The notes under the pieces were generated by a model, which worked only from the letters and a program-made list of their open reading frames with translations, made no database searches and was not told the DNA's origin. The translations under genes were made by a program, and so were the position numbers. From Eucommia ulmoides (Eukaryota > Streptophyta > Magnoliopsida > Garryales > Eucommiaceae), in contig CM028329.1 of the NCBI GenBank assembly GCA_016647705.1, forward strand, positions 14,285,910 to 14,349,909: a DNA stretch of 64,000 nucleotides. Reading direction: 5' to 3'. Below, in pieces: positions 22,526-33,900 of this stretch. The stretch's first letter is position 1, and every line of letters begins with the position of its first letter.

Positions 22526-25500
22526 GGTGGGCACTAATGTCGATTGTTTCACTCCAATTGTTAACAAGCCGCAAGTTAAATGGGGCTAATTATTTGAATT
22601 GGTCCAAAACTATGAAAATAGCCCTTACCGGACAAGGGAAACACTGTCTTCTCATGTAATCTGCCTGACAAAAGATGATAAAATATGAAAAATGCATTCC
22701 TATAATCGGACCGGCAGAAGATGATTGTTTCAATGTTGTGGAATGTGATGGAACCTCAAGTTTCTGATCTTTGTACTCTTGTGGATATGTGCAAAGCAAT
22801 CTGGCAATATCATCGTGTGTTGTATTCCAATAATCGTACCGGATGTATAACTTATCGGTTGAGTACTTCTACTGCTTGTCAATCGAGTTGCCCTTCCCCT
22901 TCCACACCTTGGGTTATAGATTTTGTTGTCGCTGATCACATGTCAGGTACCTCTTTCCCATTCACACATAATCAATCATCTCTCTTGTATTCCAATAATC
23001 GTACCGGATGTATGACTTATCGGTCTAGTACTTCTACTACTTGTCATTCAAGTTGCTCTCTCCCTTCCACACCCTGGGTTATAGATTTTGTTGTCACTGA
23101 TCACGTGTTAGATACCTCTTTCCCATTTACACATATTCAGTCATCTCCCTTGTCTCCTATTATTGTTGTTGATGGTTCCACTATCTCTATTTGTGGCATC
23201 GGCACTGTGCAACCCTCAACCTCCTTATTTCTATCCTTTGTCTTATATATTCATTTATTTTCTTTTTTTGATGTAAGTCAGTAAAATTACTAAACATTTT
23301 AATTGTTCAGTTTCATTGTTCCTTGATTCTGTCATTCTCCAGGATTTGAGGACGTGGAAGACGATTGGCGCAGGGCGTGAGGAAAATGACATTTACTACT
23401 TTGATAATGACGAGAGTCTTGCTATCCCACCTCCTGCCTACCTTGCTGTTACATCGGCCCAAGCCATTTTCGCCTTGGTCATCCCTGCCTTGGCAACCTC
23501 AAGTTACTTGTTCTTGATTTAAGTCATTTGTCCTGCTTGGAGTCTGAGTCTTGTCAATTGCGTAAGCATTATCTTATTTCATTTGCTTCCCCAACTCAAA
23601 TTCGAGCATCGAGTCTTTTTAGTTTAATTCATTCAGATGTTTGGAGTCCTTCTCGTGTTGCTTCTACATTATATATTCATTATTTTGTCACATTTGTAGA
23701 TAATTTTTTAAGAGTACATGGCTTTATTTAATGAAAGATTGTTTTGAATTATTCTCCATTTTTCGTGCATGTTATGCTGAAATTAAAATCCAATTTAATG
23801 TACTAGTGTGTATACTTCGAAGTGATAATGTTCGAGAATATTTTTCTTATCCATTATATCGCACTTTGGTATTTTGTATCAGTCTTCTTGTCCTCAGACC
23901 CCACAGCAAAATCGAGTCACTGAGCGTAAGAATCAACATCTCCTGGAAGTGGATCGTACTTTTCTTTTTGAGATGAACGGCCCCAAACACTCCTAGGGTA
24001 ATGTGGTTCTTACAACTTGTTTCTTGATCAACATAATGCCGTCCTCTAACCGCAAATTGAAAGGTTCCCCATTCCATTCTTTTTCCTCGTTCTCCCTTGT
24101 TTGGTTTATCTCCTCGCATATTTGAGTATGTTTGTTTTGTTCATCCATTGACTTTCGGTGGGGACAAGTTAGATTCTTGTGCTTTAAATTGTGTCTTTCT
24201 CAGTTATTCTCGTACACAAAAGGGCTATCATTGTTATAGTCCATTGTTTAGTCGCTTTTTTGTATGTGTAGATGTTACTTTCTTTGAGTCCACCTATTGG
24301 TTTTTGTAGAAATTTTTAATGGGCCTAACTCACTCTCAAAAGACGTCTTGCAAGAGGAGGATTGTCCTTAGCTTTATATATAGCTCAGGATCAGTTAACA
24401 CAAGCGATGTGGGATTCAACACACCCCCTCATGCGCAGGGTGGACTTTGACAAACCACTGCGAACGGATATCGGGGGGCCCATCATTGATGTGGGATTTA
24501 ACACGCCCATTATCAGACAAAAGTCTGGCTCCGATACCATGTAGAAATTTTTATTGGGCTTAACTCACTCTCAAAAGACGTCTTGCATGAGGAGGATTGC
24601 CCTTAGCTTTATATATAGCTCATGATCAGTTAACACAAGCGATGTGGGATTCAACAGTTTTCTACCCTATCAACTCTGGATGATCTAGATCTTACACTCC
24701 CTTTGCCAAGCCTCCCAAACCCTTCACCATCTCCCTCCACTCCAGAACATGTCCCCGCTTAGTCGTTCTTCACCTTCTTTGCAGTTATACTTTTGTTGGC
24801 GGAAGGAGGCTTCCCCCGCCGCGTCCTTTGTCGCTGTGTCCATAGATTCTTCTCCAGTTCATTAGTCCATGTTTGACTTGGACATGCATATTGCCGTCTG
24901 GAAGTGTAAGTGCACATCGTATTTCTAACTTTGTCTCGTATGCACACCTATCTCTTTCGTACTTCTGTTTTGTTGCTTTTGTGTCCTCTGTTTCTATTCC
25001 TAAGTTTGTCTTAGAAGCTCACGTTGGTATTTGGGATCTCGTCTTGCTTCCGCCTGACAAAACAATAGTTGGATGTAAATAAGTGTAAACAGTTAAAGTT
25101 CATCTGGATTGATTGACTCCAGGCACGCTCAGTGGTCAAAGGTTATACTCAGGTATGCAGTCTTGATTACTCTGTGACTTTTTCTCTCGCTGTCAAGCTC
25201 GCTTTTGTTTGCTTATTTATCTCTGTGGCTGTCACTTTTCATTTGCCGTTACATTAGCTCGACATCAAGAATTCTTTCTTTATTGACGATCTGACTGAAG
25301 AAGTATACATGGAGCAACCTCTTGGACAGTGTTGTGAAAGGTGCGCCTGAGGTGAGCGAGGCACAGCTATTACGCCTCACAGTGGTGAGGCGAGGCGACT
25401 TCAAAGAGGCGCGCGCCTTGGAGTCGAGGCGTTGAGGCCATAGTTGTCAAAGTCGCGCCCAGGCGCAAGGCTCCTCAGGTTGTAGGTCCTGCGCTTCGCT

Positions 25501-28500
25501 CAGGTCTAGGCGATGAAGGTACAAGAAGCGATCGCTTTTACTGCCTGGGCGAGAGTCGCCTACGTCGCCGGAGGTGCGCCTGTGGTGGGCAAGGTGTTTT
25601 TTTCCATCGTGGCCTTGATGGACTCTCGAATTAGTCCTAGTAGCCCTAGCCCAAGTCCCCAATAAATACCCAGAGCCCTTACCTAACCACAATCGGCCTT
25701 GATTGAGACTCGAACAGAATCGCACTTTGATTTCCTTCTATTTCTCCTTCGATTTCGTCGCTCATTGTTGCTGTTGCTCCTTCGACTGCTGCTGCTCGTC
25801 GTTTGCTTGTCGATTTCTCCTTCGCTGCTGCTCCAATTGCTACTAATTCGTCGATTTCTCCTTCGCTGTTCGATTTCTCCTCCAGTTGTTGTTGCTGCTT
25901 CGTTTTCTCCTTCGCTGTTCATCGTCCAGGTCAGTCGTTGGAGCAGAGGTAATGTTTATTTATTTATTTACTATTTTACTTAATTAATTAATTATTTAAT
26001 TATTCATGATTTATTAATTTTATTTATATAATTACTTAATTAGTTATTTTATTTATTATTTGTCTGTTTGTTTTATGTTTCATCTGTAAAATCTGTTCTA
26101 ATTTTCTGTTTCTGATTTTTGATGATCTATGTTTATGTTTATGTTAATGTTAATTGTTTATAAAATAATTGTTTAATTATTTATTTAGTTTATTTTTGTT
26201 ATTATTTGTTCGTTTAATTGTTTGTTAGGAGTTAGGACAAATTAAATGGCTAATGAGGAATGATCACGGGTCCAATGGTGAAGATGTAGATGACTTCGCT
26301 TTGGTGGATGATGACGATGATATTTGATTATTTAGATTTTGATTGATTGTATTTTTGTTTGCACTTTGTTTGTGTATGTTTAAAAACTTCCATTTGGAGT
26401 TCTGGGCTACTTGCGAGTATTTTTTGTTTTTTCTAATTAAAATTTAGTCATAATTTTACTTCTTGATTTTAGATTTGCAATATAAAAGTGCTACATATTA
26501 ATTTATTTATTTTTTTAAATGCCGTGCGTCTGGTGTCACTCTGGCTAGCGCCTCGCCGTGCGCCTAGTGACTAGGCTCCGGGACACCTTGTGCGCCTCGG
26601 TGCGCCTAGAGCCTTTAACAACTATGGCTGAGGCGAAAGGTGCTGCTGAGGCGCCCCTCTTTGAAGCATGTGTTTTCCAGCTTTTTAACATGTGAGCTGC
26701 CTTTGTTTGTTTGAAAGGTTGAAACCAAAAAAAACTGAAATCCTCTATATAATTGAGAAGAAACATTGAAGATAAAAAAAAATAAAAAAAATCACCATTC
26801 AACCGTTACAGTTGTGAAACCTCCTGGGCATTGTTGGCGAGCCTGAGGCGAGCGAGGCGCAACTATTACGCCTCACAGTGGTGAGGCGAGGCGACTTCAA
26901 AAAGGCGCGCGCCTTGGAGTCGAGGCGCTGAGGCGAAAGGCGCTACTGAGGTGCGCCTCTTTGAACCATGTTTTTTTCAGCTTTTTGTCATGTGAGCTAC
27001 CTTTGTTTGTTTGAAAGGTTGAAACCAAAAAAAACTGAAATCGTCTATATAATTGAGAAGTAACATTGAAGATAAATAAATAAATCACCATTTAACCGTC
27101 ACAGTTCGTCGAAGTTGAGAAATTCGCCGACGATAAACTCCCAGATCCCTTACCCAACCACCCATGCACAGTTTCTTCTTGAAATTGAGGTTATTTCTCT
27201 TCATCGAAAGCTTCTTTTCCTTCTATTTCTCCTTCGAATTCAGTTTTCGATTTCTGATTCTCCTTCAAAGCTTTCGATGGTTTGCTGATTTTGAAGTTCG
27301 CACAGGTCTGTTTGCTTATTTTAGTTCGCACAAGTCTGTTTGCTGATTTTGTAGTTTGCATAGGTCTGTTCGAAGTTCAATGCTTTCTAATTTTGTTCAC
27401 ATGTGACTAACAAGAGAAGGGAGAGAACAAAATATTTAACAAAATACCTGAACTACAATAATATCTAATATGTCATTTAAGTATAAAAATTAAAAAAATA
27501 TTTTAAAATAACAATTTACCCCCCCAAATTTTTTAAAATCAAATTAAAATTAACACATGAATCCTCTGTTCAAGTATTGGAGTTCGATTTGAAGTGCAAT
27601 ATTCTAGTTCGAAGTGTTTTTTTATTATAAAACATGCAATATATATTTTATATTTGTGATATTTGAATACTTTTCACGTCCATGATAATAGAAAAACACA
27701 TATTTAAGATGTGCGCCTCGCTTCAAAGAAACTCGCGCCTCGCCTTCTCGGGGGTCATTGTGCCTCAGTGCGCCTCGCGCCTTAAATAACAATGCTCTTG
27801 GGTTTGTTGCTCAGGGGGAGTCTAGTTTAGTATGTCATTTGAAGAAATAGTCTCCTCGAACATTGTTTGGGAGATTCAGTGAAGCAGTCACTAAATTTGG
27901 TCTTCGATATTGTGGATTCGATCATTCCGTGTTCTAGAGGAACGGTGAAGTCGGGGAATATGTTGATTGTGTATGTGGATGACATCGTAATTATTGGAGA
28001 CGATTACTGTGATATTTAGGAACACAAAAACCTTTTTTATAGTAAGTTTTAAACCATAGAGTTGGGCCACTTGAAGTACTTCTTGGGGATTGAAGATCCT
28101 CGATTGAGTCAAGATATTTACCTGTCTCGGAGGAAATATGTCCTTGATCTGTTGAGCGAAATATGACTGCTAGGAGCTAAACTGATTGACTCGCCTATAT
28201 ATGCAAACATCAAACTGTTGGCAGATCAAGGTGTACCACTGACATATTCAGTGCAATAATTAGTTGGGAAGTTGAACTACCTCTCGTTTAGTAGACCAGA
28301 TATCTCCTTTGTTGTTAGTGTTATCAGTTAGTTCTCGGATCAGCCCATGACTTGTCAGTGGGATGCATTGATTCATATTCTCCGATATCTGAAACGTGCT
28401 CCTAGTTGTGGTTGCTTTATCAGAACCTTGAGCACACACAAATACAAGGCTATACAGATGTTGATTGGGCCGGATCACCCTTGGAAAGAAAGTCTACTAC

Positions 28501-30938
28501 AACGTATTGTGTGTTTGTTTGAGGTAATCTTGTCTCTTGGAAGAGTAAAAAGTAGACAGTAATGGCCTAGAGAAGTGAAGAATTTTAATACTGGGCAATG
28601 ACCCATACAACTTGTGAGTTTACTTGGTTGAAACATTTGCCCAATATCCTGTCCAGTTTCTTCCAAATATTTGCAATCCTTTTCCTTTTTCGAACCAAGT
28701 AAATTCGCTGCCAATATATTGCCTATCAATCAGCCCACAACTATGAATAGCATCATTGAAATCCCGCATAGCTTTCCAATCCCCTGCTCCCCCCAATCTG
28801 TCATTTGAGTCAGCTGTTATGTTGAAATCTCCCCCAATAAGCCAAGGCTGGCTAACTGCCCAGAATATTGCATCATATTATGCCAAAACAACTCTCTCAA
28901 TCGTAGTATATTTGGCTTATATAATGGTAATCAATACATTTTCTGAAAAATCCACACGAGAAACTTCCAAATGAATAACTTGTTCATGTTCACTCACAAC
29001 TCTGACCTTCCATGAACCAGTCCAAAGTAGGCATATGTTACATCTTGAATTAGAACAGAAATTGTCAAATCTGTGTTTATGTTGTGGCTTTGTCACTCGG
29101 TCTAGTACTCCCTTTCCCTTAACACGTCTCCCCCTGAGCGTCAGCTGCATGAGTCTCGCTGAAGATAACCACTGCATCCGTTTTAGCCTCTCCCTCAGCT
29201 GCATCCTCTTTCACTTCTGGATGCAAAGGAGACGCATGATGAGAAGTTACTTTTGGAGTTGCTCCCTCATTACTTATAACAAAACTCTAAAGGAGTCTCT
29301 GCAATCTGAGAAGGCAAATCCTGTTCAAAATTTCTCTCGGAAACATCCTTAAATCTCCCCCTCTTCCTAATCTTCAACAACATTTCCTTTTAGCACATGG
29401 CCTTTTTATTTGGTCTTTTCCCTTCTTGTATCCAGTTTTGCAACTAACATAGTTTTCACTACTTCTTCCCCTTTCTTAGATCAGCCACTTTAGCAATTGG
29501 ATTCAACACTGTGCACGCAACCATTTAATGTCCTTGAAGAAGACAATGAGTACATTCTAATGGTTCTCTTTCATGTTGTATTGGCTGCCAGAAACCCTCC
29601 TTACCCACCCCCACATATACCCTTTGAGATCTATCTTTGCGAAGAATCAAATCAACATAGACTCTGGCTAAACTTGGACGTGATAATTCACATAGTACCT
29701 TTGCTTTAATTTTAAGGTATTAAGTCACCTCTTATTTTTGTAATATTTTCAAGTCTTCAATAAAACCTCCCTCGCACCTCCTAGGTTTCCCAAAAAGACT
29801 AAAATTGTAGCAGACTAGCTTTAGAGGAGTTGCAAAAGTCTGAACAATATAATAAACACTCAATGCTTTGTATAAATGAATTGGAAAGTAAGGTAATGAT
29901 ACCAACATGGGCTGTGAAAGTTTCCATACTAGCTCGAAAATTAGTATCCCACTTAAATGCACACATTGGATGTCTACTAATAAACCAGTTCTCTTTCATC
30001 CAAATCCTTTGAAAATCTCCCTTGTTTTGCAATCCAATTAACAAAAATTTTGAATCCATTATACCCGATTCAAACATCAGCATGCAAGCCCAGTTGAACC
30101 AAAAAAATTCGCATCTCCAAGAACGTAGGTCTACCATGCAAAAACTTACCAACTAATGCAAATTGCAGAGGTTTTGCTAAAGCTTCCGCATCTTTCTCGG
30201 TGAAGAAAACAGCTGGTTCTCCTCTATCTGTCAAAGGTGATTTCAATTAGATAAGTTTAGTCTCTGGAATTGGATAAATCAAAATCTGAGCAAAAGATCT
30301 CTTCTTGAATGCTGGATGAGTAAAAGATTCCGAGGCTTGCCCCCAGGCTGAGCCATGCCCGGCCCCTCACCAATGAAAGACTTTGCCACCATCACCCTAG
30401 CTGTTTGAAAGTTCTCTAATGAAGTCATTCTATAATGAGCTAGTGCATAAATTTTTAGTGGCCATGATTAATATTTGTCAAAATTGTCAAGCCCCTCTAA
30501 ATTGCTTTCAGAAAATGAAGAAAACGCTGAACAAAAGTTTGAAAGGAAATTCTAACTTCAGATTTGTAAGAGTTTTATATTGATAATCACATGTCTATCG
30601 TTTTATTCATCAAAATCTGTTTTTTTTTTTTTTTTTTTAATTCGACAACAAAATATTAGGCCCCGTTTGGTAACCGTTTCCATTTCAGAAATTCCCATCC
30701 CATTCCCAAATTTTTGGAAATTCTGTTTGGGAATAGCGTTTGGTAATTTTTGTTTCCGTTTCCATTTCATTCCTATTTGAGAATTGTGCCCACTTTTTTC
30801 TTAAGAAATGAGAAACAGTTACCGCCGCCGCCGCCCATCTCCGGCGACTGCCGCCGGAGACTTCCTGGCCACCGCCGGCCACTGTCACCCACCCGCCACT
30901 GCAGTCCGGGTGTCGCCGGCGCCGTCAGGCCAAAACAG

Positions 30939-30969
<31 letters not shown>

Positions 30970-33900
30970 ACGATAAAATCGTTACCAAACACAATTCTCT
31001 TCCCAAAACAAAACAAAAAAAAAAATTATCGTTACCAAACGTGATTCTACTCCCAAGAAGAAAACAAAATTCCCATCCCATTCCCATCCCACTGCTGGAA
31101 TGAAAATAGAAACGGTTACCAAACACCACCTGTCTGTAAAAATCTGTTCTGTTAAATTTGATCAAATATATTTTGTTGAATTCAACAACAAACGTAGTGT
31201 ATAAAATCTGAATATGGGAAACAATGGGCTGAGTTCATTCTTTATACATATATTGTTGAACATGGATGAACAAAAAATTAATAGTTATGATTATTTCCAT
31301 ATATTGTTGAATCGTATGTTCTCACAATTATAGCAGGCAAAATCGTCATCAAAATACACTTTCAATTCAAAAATAGGACTACACTAACAAAGTTTTCATT
31401 TGGAAGTTTAAAAACATGATTATTCAAACCATCTGGTCGAACATATATGTGTAAAAATTAGGATAAAATAATAGTTTTCCCTTTCAAAAACTAAGCGTGT
31501 GCACATAGACACGCACACCCACCCACTTTATGTTTGTTGGTGATGAACTTCATCTCATTCAACTACCAATATGCATGCCTGGAGTGAGGGTGTACATTTG
31601 CCTGAATCTGTTAATGGTTGGAAGTGAGTTCGTATAAAATCATTTTTCATGTGTTACTATTCTAGTGGTTGGACTTGGATGCACAAATTTTAAATAAAAT
31701 GTTTTGTTGATGTCCTTTCAGATCCCTTTTTATCATCTGTGTTTACGTTGTATCAAGCACCCGAGCGAACTGTATCATTGATGTTTCTAATACTATTATT
31801 GTGAATTTCGTTGTCTATTTGACTTGGTTGATCGTGTTGCTTGCAATTTATTTGACTTTCTTAATGATTTCTTATTTAAAAACTTTGTAGTTTTAATTTT
31901 AGTGGTGGATCATTAAACAGGTGTGAGAATGATAGTCTTCCGAGTATAAACTGGGTTCTTGGGCTTGCGAAGGCAGCTGTTCTTAGAAATGGGGTGAATG
32001 GGCTTGTTATTGATCCATACAATGAGCTTGATCATCAGCGGTCTCCTAGCCAGTAAGTAATCGCATATTTGTTCGCTTCCTTAACATCAGCAATCATCCA
32101 CGTAAATATCCCTCTCTCCATCTTTTGCTTCCAAATAAAGAAAATTTAAAATTTCCCTTTTATATAATAGCTAAATGAAAATGATTACAAAGAAATCCAT
32201 CACAGCTAATATCTAAGGTTAGCTATTTGGGCAGATATCAAGACCATCTCTAGGACCACTGATCAACTAGAATCCAATTTAGAAACAATTTTGAAGACCC
32301 CTACCTCTCGAAACGGTGTGCTTGCAGATTTTTATAATGGATCAAGTTTGAGGTGATCTAGCAGCCTTTTGCGCAAGTAGATAGACTAGAAGCTTCAACC
32401 CCCCCCCTCCAATGGGTGAGATGCTGAAAACATGTCAACAGTGTCATGGCATAAAGAGACCATGATGAGTTCACAATTAGCCATAGAAGCAAGTTAATGT
32501 AGGCAAATGATGGCTATAATTGAAAAGGATAAAGATGAAGCGAATAACATTGTGCTCCATTGCTGCAAGTTGCAGATAGTTCGTCATCCGTAAATCTCTG
32601 TTGCTCGTCGCCTGTTGTTCTCCATTTCTTCTCTTTATTGTACAGTTGGGTAACTGTGTCTCTGGTTACCCTCCTTAATTGTAACTTCTTCTTTCGGAGC
32701 TCGGTCCGTTTTTCAAAAGCATCTGTCCGATTATTTCACTGCTACAATCTTGTCTCATTGTACCTATGGCATCCAAAAAATAAGATATTGTTCTTGGTCC
32801 GGTAGATCCACCATCAGCTCATCTAGATCTTTCCCAAGTTTAGGCCCAAATTACTTACCTTCAGGCTCAATTAACCAATTGGCATCATCTTCCAGCCCCA
32901 CGGCTACTCTTGCCTCAAGTACTACTGAGCTTCATGGTAAGTCTGGTCGTCCTACTTGGATTTTGGATTCTGGGGCTAACGATCACATAACTGGTGAGCT
33001 TTCTACCTTTACCTTTCCTGTCTCGTCTGTTAATCAATATGTGTGCATTGCAGATAGTACCTATGTCCCTATTCGTTACCAGAGTGCATGTTTGTTCCCC
33101 GATATCACCCTTCACTCTGTTTACTATGTCCCTAAATTTGCTTATAAGCTTCTATCTGTAAGTCCCCTCAGGTAAGAATCTTAATTGTGCCATTGTTTTT
33201 TTGCATGACAGTTGCTTCTTGCAAGATTTGACTTCGAGGATGATTTTTGGCAGAAGATATGAACACGATGATCTCTATTACTTTGGAAATCCTCCATCCT
33301 CAGACATACCACCTTCTAGTATGCATGCCTCTACATTACTTGTTTTTTATTCTTCTATCTGCTCGTTAAAAAATCTAGACTTGTGGCGTGCCCGTCTAGG
33401 ACATTCTAATTTTTAGTATTTATGTTGGTTATTTCCCTTTATTAGGCAAGCTTGTAAGGACTTTCAATTTCAATTTGTGGTTTGTGAATTGTTTAAACAC
33501 ACACGCACCTCTTATATTCCTCGCATGCACTGTGCATCTCAAGCCTTTGATCTTATCCACTCTGATATTTGGGGACCCTCTCCTGTTACAGCTATTTCCA
33601 AACACCGTCACTATGTCACTTTCATATATGATTATAGTTGGTGTACTTGGGTTTATCTGATGAAACACAAATCAGAGGCCTACACTCACTTTACCCATTT
33701 TCTTCAAATGATAAAAACTCAGTACAAAATAGTCGTGTATAATATCTAGGCTAATAATGGACGGGAATACTTATTTGATGACTTTCAAGCTGAACTTAAT
33801 TAGCAAGGTATCCTTTAACAACTTACATGTCCCTACCCCCCTGAATAGAATAGTGTGGCGGAACGTTAGAACCGTCATCTAATGTCTATAGTTTGTTGTC

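Larger units (their letters stand above)
21701..28647 (+). mobile_element. Ty1/copia retrotransposon, 5' LTR to RNase H, with nested insertions
   Basis: The 5' LTR is 21701-21847 (TGTTA...AACA, with a TATAAATAG promoter motif near 21778), followed at 21848 by the primer site TGGTATCA. Gag remains lie near 22540-22820, and protease-like WVIDFVV...DH occurs twice (22900-23110). Integrase covers about 23540-24300, RT about 25090-25326 and 27795-28250, and RNase H about 28255-28647. A TRIM at 24305-24656 and a hAT at 25327-27794 interrupt it. The 3' end is lost where a LINE begins near 28648. It is heavily broken, with more than ten breaks, and clearly older than the copia to its left. Confidence 0.85.

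Noticed and set aside
25683-25983. Arg/Ser-rich minus frame and Leu-rich + frame as genes
   Set aside because: Both are readings of a TTCTCC/GCTGCT-rich leader-like block inside the inner hAT.
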